DNA of 31,918 nucleotides from a virus. A program made the position numbers and the translations under genes. Positions 7,652-14,028 of the stretch are shown in pieces. Numbering within the stretch: the first letter of the stretch is position 1; each line of letters opens with the position of its first letter. The DNA lies in the IMG/VR virus record IMGVR_UViG_3300013137_000071, positions 1 to 31,918 of that record. One strand, given 5' to 3'. The notes beneath the pieces were generated by a model that had not been told where the DNA came from, searched no databases, and was given only the letters and a program-made list of their open reading frames with translations.

Positions 7652-8137
7652 ATGGATAAGTTCGGAGTGAAAGTGACGGAAGAGCATGAGGAACGCGAGC
7701 CTCGTGGCAAAGGAAAGGAAATGGATTTGGGGCAATTAGTTGGCCTCAAGGAGTCCGAGCCTAAGACTAGGCCCAAGTTCGACAAGCTGACGCTGGCAAA
7801 GATTACTGACGTCAAGACCTTCATCAACGAAGAACGGGAGGCGGACACCAAGGGCTCGGAGTTCATGGGAGCGTACTTGCAGGTGCACTTTTCGGCCGCA
7901 GGCAAGGACTTTGCTGAAAACTATGGGTTTCGCATGTACGACAACTCGGGCATAGCCCAGCCTTACATTGGTAAGAAGGGTTCGCTGGGCGAGTTGCTCG
8001 CGGTGACTCGACAGACTTTTGGCAAGGGCGAGGACCTGGCCTCAGACTTCAGGAGCTTGATTGGAAAGGAATGCTTCGTCGTTACCGAGAACCGCAACGG
8101 GTACGACAAGACCATCGTCAAGCAGTTCAAGCTGTGA
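7652..8137 (+). CDS. hypothetical protein, possible OB-fold ssDNA-binding protein
   Basis: A 161-residue protein with ATG seven bases after GGAGGT (7639-7644). The N-terminal 45 residues are charged and look disordered. The rest alternates strands: LTLAKITDVKTF, AYLQVHFSA and, at the end, SLIGKECFVVTENRNGYDKT. A closing 'IGK.C.V....NGYDKT' strand pair is seen in phage OB-fold single-strand binding proteins, and the position among replication genes fits. This is a weak resemblance; the gene is surer than the function. Confidence 0.7.
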   Translation: MDKFGVKVTEEHEEREPRGKGKEMDLGQLVGLKESEPKTRPKFDKLTLAKITDVKTFINEEREADTKGSEFMGAYLQVHFSAAGKDFAENYGFRMYDNSGIAQPYIGKKGSLGELLAVTRQTFGKGEDLASDFRSLIGKECFVVTENRNGYDKTIVKQFKL

Positions 8138-8142
8138 TTCCC

Positions 8143-8541
8143 ATGATAGATGATTTTTGGAAATGGGCGCTAGTAGCCGCAGCTATAATGTTAGTTTTGT
8201 TTGGCGTGTGGCCTTACTACGATGTTTGGGCGTCAGGGTTGGCCGGACAGGCCGCTCTTAATAAGGCAACTTATGACCGACAGGTTGCAGTGGTTGAGGC
8301 CGAAGCCAAGAATGCCAGCGCGGCATACGAGGCCTCTGCTGAAGTCACTAGAGCTTACGGCGTGGCGCAGGCGAACGTGATAATCGGAGAGTCCCTAAAG
8401 AAAAACGAAGACTACCTCAGGTATCTCTGGGTCAACAACATCGACAACACGCAGAACCAGATAATTTACATCCCGACTGAGGCCAACCTTCCAATTCTGG
8501 AGGCGTCTCGTGAAACGAAAGGAGGTGCTTCAAGTGGCTAA
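8143..8541 (+). CDS. prohibitin/stomatin-like short membrane protein
   Basis: 132 residues from ATG 8143. It has an N-terminal membrane segment (FWKWALVAAAIMLVLFGVW), an alanine/glutamate-rich helix (residues about 45-85, NKATYDRQVAVVEAEAKNAS), and the end RYLWVNNIDNTQNQIIYIPT followed by EANLPILEA. Many phages carry short Band-7/SPFH-like proteins with this layout and the same 'L..LW ... IYIPTEA.LPI.EA' ending. Their role in phages is not established. It should sit in the host membrane with the helix on the other side. It follows a replication-type gene and precedes small zinc proteins. Confidence 0.75.
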   Translation: MIDDFWKWALVAAAIMLVLFGVWPYYDVWASGLAGQAALNKATYDRQVAVVEAEAKNASAAYEASAEVTRAYGVAQANVIIGESLKKNEDYLRYLWVNNIDNTQNQIIYIPTEANLPILEASRETKGGASSG

Positions 8542-8557
8542 GAAAAAGAAGAAGTAA
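8534..8557 (+). CDS. possible poly-lysine micro-ORF (MAKKKKK)
   Basis: GTG GCT AAG AAA AAG AAG AAG TAA, placed six bases after a perfect GGAGGTG site (8521-8527) and overlapping the end of the preceding gene. Such a strong site is hard to explain otherwise. It could be a translation regulator, or the site could serve a start further downstream. Low confidence as a gene. Confidence 0.3.
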   Translation: MAKKKKK

Positions 8558-8768
8558 GGTGAACACTAAGGATAGGTTGGCGACAGGGAGAGCAGCTCGT
8601 TTTGGACTCCGACACCATTTTGCGAGAAGCGCCGGTGTCGATTTGCGGACGGGTTGCGGGGCTTGCAGGATTAATTTCATAGAAAACCGCCCGACGGTAC
8701 TGGCGGCCCGACACCGCAAGCCACTCCCCGCCAAAAAACATAACAAGCGCGAACGAAAAGGTGATAAA

Positions 8769-8948
8769 ATGACTTTTGCTCGATGGAGTTGTCCTAATGG
8801 TCATTGGCATGAGTCCGGTCATCCCGCAGAAGAATGCGGCGGCCGCTGCCGCCGAGGAGGATGCGTCCAGCCCGGGCAAACCAAAGAAGACTTCTGCGCG
8901 GCTTGTAAAAGAAGCCAAATATTCAAGCGCGAGGAGTTGAAAGAATGA
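8769..8948 (+). CDS. small zinc-binding protein, 59 aa
   Basis: ATG 8769 directly follows AGGTGATAAA, a good archaeal ribosome site. The protein is rich in metal ligands: CPNGHWHESGH, EECGGRCRRGGC and CAACKRS, enough for one or two zinc sites. The frame stays open upstream to GTG 8559, but that part is arginine-rich and its start is unconvincing, so it is left out. The stop overlaps the next start (ATGA, 8945-8948). Function unknown. Confidence 0.6.
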   Translation: MTFARWSCPNGHWHESGHPAEECGGRCRRGGCVQPGQTKEDFCAACKRSQIFKREELKE

Positions 8949-9367
8949 CTGGAAAGTGCGAGCATTCGAAGCAGCCGACCCGCGCGGAATTGCAAGCCGC
9001 GAGAGACTGGCTGCCCACCAAACTCCCCGAACTTAAGGTTAAAACGCAGCATGAAAAGGGGGTTATTAGAATGAAAGACACGCCAAGGATTAAAACCAAA
9101 ATAGCCAAATGCAAACAAGAAATAAGCGAAGGTTACTTGCCAATCGTTTGGTTGCATAAGCATGACTTGATTATCGGTGGCTTGAAGAAAGTTGCCGCAG
9201 AGCAAGTGACTGATGATGAGTTTGACCAAATAGCTGAGCTAATGAATGACCAGCTTAGTGGGGGGGACGTGTATTTTGAAACGCTCGCTGAGGCTGCCAA
9301 GCAGGTTCTGGGCGAAGAACGTTATGATAATTTAGTAGCTGACGAAGATGAAGAAGATGATGACTAA
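8945..9367 (+). CDS. hypothetical acidic protein, 140 aa
   Basis: The start overlaps the previous stop (ATGA), with GAGGAG eight bases upstream. The first 40 residues are a basic/polar stretch. A second in-frame ATG (9071, MKDTPRIKTKI) is preceded by GGGGGTT and could give a shorter 98-residue form. The middle is mixed alpha/beta (YLPIVWLHKHDLIIGGLKKV) and the C-terminus is strongly acidic (DEDEEDDD). An acidic tail is common in single-strand binding and other replication proteins, but no family is recognised. It lies directly before the resolvase-like gene. Confidence 0.65.
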   Translation: MTGKCEHSKQPTRAELQAARDWLPTKLPELKVKTQHEKGVIRMKDTPRIKTKIAKCKQEISEGYLPIVWLHKHDLIIGGLKKVAAEQVTDDEFDQIAELMNDQLSGGDVYFETLAEAAKQVLGEERYDNLVADEDEEDDD

Positions 9368-9682
9368 ATGAACAGCAAACGCAAGGGCTCTAGAATAGAG
9401 CTTCGGGTTAGGGATGAGCTTAAGTCCTCGTATTACGTCACCAAGGCAGGCGGGAGCCTAGGCGTGTTCGACATCATTGCCATCCCTAGCCTGCAGGTGC
9501 TGATTGACGCCAAAGCTCCATGCCTAGCCATTCAAGTGAAAGCCAACCGCAAGCCCTCGCCTGCAGAAGTGCAGCAAATGCTAGACATTAATCTTCCGCC
9601 ATACTTTGAAAAACAATACTGGGTAAAGCCGGACAGGAAAGGCTGGCGGATTACTGTACTAAAGACAGGTGAGGGCTTATGA
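9368..9682 (+). CDS. Hjc-like Holliday junction resolvase / PD-(D/E)xK nuclease
   Basis: A 104-residue protein matching the archaeal Hjc layout: KGSRIELRVRDEL (Glu11), a glycine turn AGGSLGVFDIIAI (Asp35), then AIQVKAN with Gln56-x-Lys58, then helix and strand to the end. In cellular Hjc the third motif is usually E-x-K; here Gln takes the Glu position. Resolvases of this fold cut four-way junctions left by recombination and replication, which would clear branched viral DNA before packaging. Its stop overlaps the next ATG (ATGA). Confidence 0.75.
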   Translation: MNSKRKGSRIELRVRDELKSSYYVTKAGGSLGVFDIIAIPSLQVLIDAKAPCLAIQVKANRKPSPAEVQQMLDINLPPYFEKQYWVKPDRKGWRITVLKTGEGL

Positions 9683-9873
9683 GTAGGCTCTGTAAGCACT
9701 GCGGCCACGAGAGAACCAGCCACATGAACGTAGTGAACGGCAAGTACCAGTGCTGTAATGAATACGCATGCCCATGCACTAAGTACGAAGAGGTGTGGGC
9801 TGTTGACAAGGGCAGGCAGCGAGATGTGAATGAGATGATGAAGAAAAGCAGTCCTTCAATGCGGTGGTGTTAG
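9679..9873 (+). CDS. small zinc-ribbon-like protein, 64 aa
   Basis: Starts in an ATGA overlap with the resolvase gene. It has CKHCGHERTSH at the N-terminus and CCNEYACPC after residue 25, giving four or more well-spaced zinc ligands, then a charged helical tail. The pattern CxxCGHxxxxH...C...C.C is common in small phage and archaeal proteins of unknown role. No function assigned. Confidence 0.65.
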   Translation: MSRLCKHCGHERTSHMNVVNGKYQCCNEYACPCTKYEEVWAVDKGRQRDVNEMMKKSSPSMRWC

Positions 9874-9874
9874 C

Positions 9875-10192
9875 TTGGCTTTTACGGGCAGACCTGAGTT
9901 TCGGCAGACTGTGGCCTATGGGCATGACCACCGGAATTGCCTAAACTGCATTGCCGTGTGCAAGGATTGGGGTTTCTATTGTGGGCGGACGGGCATGCGT
10001 ATCCCATCGCCTGCTTTTCACCGGTGTCCCCAGTTCCAGATGAGCCAGACGTTTGATGACATTAAAGCCGAGCAGTCGGTAGTATCTGCCAGTGACTTAG
10101 TTCAGATTCGGGAGAAGCATGGGCTTAACCCCAACAAACCGGTGATAACGCGGGGTTTAAAGCCAGGGTTGATTACTAGAATAAGGAAGTGA
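9875..10192 (+). CDS. hypothetical Cys/His-containing protein, 105 aa
   Basis: Starts at TTG 9875 with GGTGGTG five bases upstream, right after the previous stop. Cysteines are spread over the first half (NCLNCIAVCKDW, FYCGRTG, HRCPQF), followed by a helical, basic C-terminus (GLKPGLITRIRK). The Cys set may bind zinc or stabilise the fold. I do not recognise it. It is the last sizeable gene of the + strand operon. Confidence 0.62.
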   Translation: MAFTGRPEFRQTVAYGHDHRNCLNCIAVCKDWGFYCGRTGMRIPSPAFHRCPQFQMSQTFDDIKAEQSVVSASDLVQIREKHGLNPNKPVITRGLKPGLITRIRK

Positions 10193-10197
10193 TGTGA

Positions 10198-10275
10198 ATG
10201 CCTTTGGTGACGTTGACTGATTATGAGGTTGAGGACCCCATGGCCAAGTGGGACCGAATGTTGGTGGAAGCTTAG
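10198..10275 (+). CDS. possible micro-protein, 25 aa
   Basis: ATG 10198 follows GGAAGTGATGTGA, a usable ribosome site at the end of the previous gene. It encodes 25 residues (MPLVTLTDYEVEDPMAKWDR and five more). It fills the gap between the last gene and the tRNA. Short, so uncertain. Confidence 0.35.
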   Translation: MPLVTLTDYEVEDPMAKWDRMLVEA

Positions 10276-10309
10276 TACATTGGGCACTAGAAGGCTAGAG
10301 AGTTGGTTT

Positions 10310-10386
10310 GGTTCAGTAGCTCAGTCTGGTAGAGCGCCCTGTTGTTAACAGCAGGCTGGTCGTTGGTTCGAATCCAATCTGGACCG
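10310..10386 (+). tRNA. tRNA, anticodon GTT (Asn), irregular anticodon arm
   Basis: Acceptor GGTTCAG pairs with CTGGACC (one G-U), the D arm is GCTC/GAGC, and the T arm GTTGG TTCGAAT CCAAT is perfect; the discriminator is G and CCA is not encoded. The anticodon loop reads TTGTTAA (10342-10348, anticodon 10344-10346). The anticodon stem is odd: CCTGT/GCAGG gives five pairs (last one G-U) only with an 8-base loop, and a standard 7-base loop leaves a 2-base bulge. Total length is 77, about three more than a comparable tRNA. It may be read through from the + operon. Confidence 0.8.
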
Positions 10387-10392
10387 TTCAGA

Positions 10393-10411
10393 GCCCCGTG
10401 AGGGGCCTTTT
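10393..10411 (+). terminator. hairpin-T terminator after the tRNA
   Basis: GCCCC GTGA GGGGC followed by CTTTT, just after the tRNA. It would end the + strand operon before it runs into the convergent lysis genes. Confidence 0.55.
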
Positions 10412-10437
10412 GCTTCCCGAAAGAAGCACGGGTTTTT
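10412..10437 (+). terminator. second hairpin and T-run on the + strand
   Basis: GCTTC/GAAGC (or CCCG/CGGG, mutually exclusive) followed by TTTTT at 10433-10437. The T-run overlaps the stop codon of the convergent gene at 10436. With the hairpin before it, this forms a tandem stop between the two converging operons. Confidence 0.5.
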
Positions 10438-10690
10438 ACCTAAAGAGGTAAACAGCAACTGCAGCTACTACTGAAGCAAAGAACACTACTGGCGGCAGCC
10501 AAGTCTTGAGCCACTGCACGTCAGTCTGGACTTTGGCGACGTTCACGTCCAAAGAATCTACCCGAGTCGAAAGAGAGTCTACTTTTCCAGCCATGCGTCC
10601 AACGTCCCTAGAAAGTGCAGTGTAGTCATCATTTAGCCGCGCAACGTGTGATTGCATTTCGTCCAGGCTCTTGCGGTCGGTTCCTTTCAT
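10436..10690 (-). CDS. XhlA-like membrane protein, lysis accessory candidate
   Basis: 84 residues. An N-terminal coiled coil with heptad-like 'L..DV..M..KVDSLSTRVDSLDVNV' (residues about 15-60) is followed by one C-terminal membrane segment (WLPPVVFFASVVAAVAVYLF) that ends the protein. This layout (soluble coiled coil, then a tail anchor) is that of XhlA-type hemolysin/holin partners in bacterial phages. It follows the two-segment holin candidate with an ATGA overlap (10687-10690), so the two are co-translated. The lysis role rests on layout and neighbours. Confidence 0.65.
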   Translation of the reverse strand: MKGTDRKSLDEMQSHVARLNDDYTALSRDVGRMAGKVDSLSTRVDSLDVNVAKVQTDVQWLKTWLPPVVFFASVVAAVAVYLFR

Positions 10691-10959
10691 GGCTGAGTCA
10701 CCTTAGGTTGGGGTAGTTGGTTCATATCTCCTGCCACTTCCTGCAGGTGCTTGAGGAGGATGCCTGTCGAGAAGGCCGCGAAGGGGTCTGTCGTCATTAC
10801 TCCGCCTGCGACTCCAGCAACGACCGGGAGGGCACAGGTCTGGGCGAACTTCCAGGCGTCAAACTGTTCTCCAGTCTTGTGGGCCATGATATAGCCAGTG
10901 ACGCCCATTATCATTCCACCCGCTGCTCCAGCGAGGACGGTTACGTACCAGTCTGCCAT
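10687..10959 (-). CDS. holin-like two-segment membrane protein
   Basis: 90 residues from ATG 10959, which follows AAGGTGG; TTG 10974 is possible but lies before that site. It has two hydrophobic stretches, WYVTVLAGAAGGMIMGVTGY and ALPVVAGVAGGVMTTDPF onward to about residue 70, with a short charged linker and a polar C-terminus. Small size, two Gly/Ala-rich membrane helices, and position beside a cell-wall-type hydrolase candidate fit a holin. A TATA box 27 bases upstream gives it and the next gene their own promoter, inside the end of the hydrolase gene. Confidence 0.65.
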   Translation of the reverse strand: MADWYVTVLAGAAGGMIMGVTGYIMAHKTGEQFDAWKFAQTCALPVVAGVAGGVMTTDPFAAFSTGILLKHLQEVAGDMNQLPQPKVTQP

Positions 10960-10970
10960 GATTACCACCT

Positions 10971-11927
10971 TCAACTTTTCTGTATATAAACTTTGTTCTT
11001 CACGTCGCTGGCGTTCCAGCTGGCTTCTGCTGCGCTGGTGTCAAAGACGCTCCAGCAGTACTTGCTGCTGAAGCTGTACCAAACTGTCTTGATGCCGAAG
11101 GGGTCGTTGGAATCATTGCTCTTTGGGAGGTCGCTGAGCAAGGTCGGGATGGCGCCTGCTGGCGAGGTGCTGTTAAGGTGTCTCCAGGTCTTAAGGTCGT
11201 CAGCTAGTACGTAGGTTGTGGCGTGGCCTTCTCCGCTGTTGCTCATGCCGACTGTCACTCTGATGCGCCAGTATGGAACTCCGGCGGCCTCTAGGGTTGA
11301 GGCCAGGCTGACTGCGAAGTCGTGGCACACGCCTCCTGTTCCAGTAGACACGCGGGCTCGGGTCTCGAATGGAAAGTCCCAGTACTCGGCTACTCCGAAG
11401 GGTTGAGGCCTCATGTATATCATGAAGTCCTGTTGGTGGGCTCGGTAGATTGCCATGATAGCATCGTCACAGGCGTCTGGGTTTATTTTAGATAGGGCTT
11501 TCTTCGATAGCCAGTTGGCTATACCATAATCTTGCGGCTGGAGGAATAGGCGGACATCGGTTGCTAAAGTGGTGGTGGTGCCCGGGATGGTTCGGCACGT
11601 GTAGCTGACTTGGACAGGGGGTCGTTTGTTGTTCCAATATCTCTCTGCTTCGCTGGCTGGAGGGATGCCTGCGTCCATTCGTTTAGCCACTTCGCTTGAA
11701 AGTAGGCTTAGCTTGACGTTTAAGTCAGCCACCTGAGCCCCGAGTGAAGAAGCTTCCCGCTCCTTGCTTGCTAGTGCTTTCTGGCATTCAGCTGGTGAAA
11801 GCTGGGCTGCTTTAAGCGCAGTATTGCAAGTCTGCAGTGACGTGGTGAGAGTCTGTTTGTCCTGCTGCAGCTGAGACAATTGGGTTTTGGGAACCACCGT
11901 CCAATCAAATAACCACTTAAAGTCCAT
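10971..11927 (-). CDS. transglutaminase-like cysteine peptidase, candidate lysin
   Basis: 318 residues. The first 85 form a coiled coil (LSQLQQDKQTLTTSLQTCNT, SLGAQVADLNVKLSLLSSEV). The C-terminal part has the transglutaminase core: GTGGVCHDFAVSLASTLEAA with Cys201, GEGHATTYVL with His235, and WRHLNST, where Asn252 stands at the usual Asp. Known archaeal virus pseudomurein endopeptidases (PeiP, PeiW) also use a Cys-His-Asp triad, so a role in cutting the host envelope is plausible. Two small membrane proteins follow, completing a lysis-like cassette. A processing or tail-associated role is an alternative. ATG 11927 has GGGG nine bases upstream. Confidence 0.75.
   Translation of the reverse strand: MDFKWLFDWTVVPKTQLSQLQQDKQTLTTSLQTCNTALKAAQLSPAECQKALASKEREASSLGAQVADLNVKLSLLSSEVAKRMDAGIPPASEAERYWNNKRPPVQVSYTCRTIPGTTTTLATDVRLFLQPQDYGIANWLSKKALSKINPDACDDAIMAIYRAHQQDFMIYMRPQPFGVAEYWDFPFETRARVSTGTGGVCHDFAVSLASTLEAAGVPYWRIRVTVGMSNSGEGHATTYVLADDLKTWRHLNSTSPAGAIPTLLSDLPKSNDSNDPFGIKTVWYSFSSKYCWSVFDTSAAEASWNASDVKNKVYIQKS
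10983..10990 (-). promoter_or_regulatory. TATA box for the holin-like pair
   Basis: TTTATATA on the - strand, lying within the last codons of the transglutaminase-like gene (Lys-Val-Tyr-Ile). It is followed by CAGAAAAG, similar to the CGGGAAAT after the other late TATA boxes. The centre is about 27 bases before ATG 10959. Confidence 0.65.
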
Positions 11928-11932
11928 CCGAA

Positions 11933-12058
11933 TTACCCCTTGCTACTAAAATACGCTAGCTGACAGACGTTTGAACAGAAATACCTGCTGCCAACGACGA
12001 TAAAATTACCGCTAGTATCAATCTCTTTACCACAAGAAGTATAGAAGCATTTAGGCAT
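11933..12058 (-). CDS. 41-aa zinc finger
   Basis: A short gene from ATG 12058, overlapping the previous gene by eight bases, with GAGGGG upstream. Its sequence has KCFYTSCGKEID, then RYFCSNVCQLAYF: a C-x4-C ... C-x3-C arrangement ending in a short helix. This is a compact treble-clef finger, similar in pattern to the protein at 825-1064. It fills the gap between the tail and lysis genes exactly. Function unknown; perhaps a regulator or virion component. Confidence 0.6.
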   Translation of the reverse strand: MPKCFYTSCGKEIDTSGNFIVVGSRYFCSNVCQLAYFSSKG

Positions 12059-12452
12059 TAATAAGGTACCCCTCAATAGTCAACTTCACGAAGGCCGTGT
12101 TACCGCCCGTATTAGCCCAAGACCAACGCACTATCTCCCCAGCCGCCAAGAACCGGTCAGTACACGTTGATTCCTTAGTTCGGTCAGCCGAGCTAGCCAC
12201 GCCACCAGCAGCAAACAAGCTAGTGCCATCATCCCCAACTAGAACAAACGCCGTGCTGCCACTATAAACCTCAACCCTGGCATTCAAACCAGCAGTGTCA
12301 GCAAGCACCTGGGCAGACAACCTAGTAATAGCCAAGGCCTTAGAAGCAGGAACCGTATAGATTGTAGTCGACCCAGCCGTAGTGGTCTTAGTCTCAGTAA
12401 ACCTGACGAACACGCCAGTCGAAGCCTTCGAGAACTGCAGGAACGTAGACAT
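12051..12452 (-). CDS. tail-tip / receptor-binding candidate
   Basis: 133 residues from ATG 12452; the longer frame from 12491 would overlap the hub gene. It is beta-rich: GSTTIYTVPASKALAITRLS, ARVEVYSGSTAFVLVGDDG and a closing AFVKLTIEGYLINA. The 'YTVPA....L.I.RL' motif recurs in the C-terminal domain of the preceding hub protein (FYTVPAGYNLYIHRLQVRW), suggesting the same jelly-roll-like fold. Being last of the tail genes, it is a fair receptor-binding or tip decoration candidate. No direct family match. Confidence 0.65.
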   Translation of the reverse strand: MSTFLQFSKASTGVFVRFTETKTTTAGSTTIYTVPASKALAITRLSAQVLADTAGLNARVEVYSGSTAFVLVGDDGTSLFAAGGVASSADRTKESTCTDRFLAAGEIVRWSWANTGGNTAFVKLTIEGYLINA

Positions 12453-12457
12453 GTAAA

Positions 12458-14026
12458 TCAAATCGTCTTGAATAAGTGGGCATCCATCCACAAATCAATC
12501 GTGCTAGTGCAGTTGCCCGAGCCACTCGTATCGACCTTGAAATCAATCGTGTCACCCGACTGTAACACCGAGTTAGTGATGACGCCCGACCAGTAATCAG
12601 CAGTAGTTAAGTAACTGGTGTTATCATTAGATTGGTAGAGCATGCAACCCGGAAGAGCCACGCTGCTGGCCGTTGATGGAAACTTAGCTCCCCTCACGTC
12701 CAAAAACAATGGGTAGTTGTAGCTATTGTTTAGAGACAATCCAGATTGAGAGCTCCCACCGGCAGTGGGACTAGCTAGATAATTCCACCGCACCTGCAGA
12801 CGATGGATATAAAGATTATATCCAGCAGGAACGGTATAGAAAGTGTCACGATTAGCCTGGTCCGTACCAGTGTGCGTATAACTAGCCCGCGTAGTCACTA
12901 TCGTCTGCCCCCTGGCCAACTCAGGGAATGACGTATAAACCGAGTCATAAGCCCCAATCGTCTGTATGGCGGACGTTTGTTTAATCAGCTGACTGACCTG
13001 CCACGGAATCAACGGACGCTTCTCGGCCAACGTCAAGTTCGTATAGATACCATTCTGACCATACTCGTACCCAACCTCTTGAACTTCAAGCAACGTACTA
13101 TTCAGACCAAGGCGAGGGGCAGTAGTGGCAATCTGGTCGCCCAAAGACACGTCTAATAAAAGCATAGACTTAATCGTATACACTGTACGCGGGTCCTTGT
13201 AAGCAGCCAGAACAGCATCAGCAACAGTCTGAGCATCAGCAGGAGTCTGCACTGCATCATTAAGCACGTGAACTTCACGAACACCATACAAAGCCTGACT
13301 GACAGCATCCTCAGCAGTAGCATAAGCACTAGCCGGCTGCCCATAAACCGACACCTTGTTGAACAACTCAGTAGAATCCTGGTCCTTGTTTATAGAGATG
13401 ACGTTACCTGAGGTTGTTCCATGAACCAGCACGTCGGTCGTGGTGCCAAAACTAATCTCCGGCCCAAAGTAAGCCTTCTTGTCTGGGCTAATCCAAAACC
13501 TCCAGTCAACCATGCTGACGAGACGCTGGATTGCCGACAACGAGTTAGTGCCCTGGAACGTCACGCGCGTAGGACTGAAAGTGGTAGTCGACACGTTCGT
13601 AGTATCAATGTCAGCAAACTGCGCTAGAATGGCCTTGAGCGTGATGCTAATCTCCTGGTCAGCCAAGTCTGCATCATAAACACGCCGAGCAAACTTTCCA
13701 CTCCAATCCTTACCCTTCAACACCAACACTGCTTTGGTGCCCAGTTCGTAACCAATAAAGTCAATAATGCCACCGAACACCAGCGTCGTGCTGGCGTCAC
13801 TCGCATTGCGAAGGTAGATGCGAATCTCATCACCATCAGAAAAAGTCGTCAGGCGGTTGCCAGTCAAATCAGCCAGCTTGACCTCAAAGTCACCAGTGGC
13901 GTTAGTGCCCACGTTGTTGCACTTAAACGACAAGAGGCTAGGCACTGCAGCCCCATTCTGAGTGACTGCAGCGATGGGCGGAACGACCTGCACGTAAGGC
14001 TCAAGCTCGTAGTCAAGAACTCCCAC
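12458..14026 (-). CDS. baseplate hub / tail-associated protein
   Basis: 522 residues starting at GTG 14026, with GGTGA seven bases upstream. The N-terminal 330 residues follow the gp27/gp44-type hub pattern: strands DGDEIRIYLRNA and LVFGGIIDFIGYE, then a helix-strand domain with LVSMVDWRFWISPDKKAYF, NKVSVYGQ and IYTNLTLAEKRPLIPW. The last 150 residues form a separate beta domain (FYTVPAGYNLYIHRLQVRWN to GNCTSTIDLWMDAHLF), probably for receptor binding. It lies after the tape measure and distal tail genes, as in siphoviruses. It would cap the tail tube and organise the tip. Confidence 0.75.
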   Translation of the reverse strand: MGVLDYELEPYVQVVPPIAAVTQNGAAVPSLLSFKCNNVGTNATGDFEVKLADLTGNRLTTFSDGDEIRIYLRNASDASTTLVFGGIIDFIGYELGTKAVLVLKGKDWSGKFARRVYDADLADQEISITLKAILAQFADIDTTNVSTTTFSPTRVTFQGTNSLSAIQRLVSMVDWRFWISPDKKAYFGPEISFGTTTDVLVHGTTSGNVISINKDQDSTELFNKVSVYGQPASAYATAEDAVSQALYGVREVHVLNDAVQTPADAQTVADAVLAAYKDPRTVYTIKSMLLLDVSLGDQIATTAPRLGLNSTLLEVQEVGYEYGQNGIYTNLTLAEKRPLIPWQVSQLIKQTSAIQTIGAYDSVYTSFPELARGQTIVTTRASYTHTGTDQANRDTFYTVPAGYNLYIHRLQVRWNYLASPTAGGSSQSGLSLNNSYNYPLFLDVRGAKFPSTASSVALPGCMLYQSNDNTSYLTTADYWSGVITNSVLQSGDTIDFKVDTSGSGNCTSTIDLWMDAHLFKTI

Positions 14027-14028
14027 TG

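Noticed and set aside
10310-10386. tRNA as an integration site
   Set aside because: No integrase gene or second copy of the tRNA 3' part is visible in the window.
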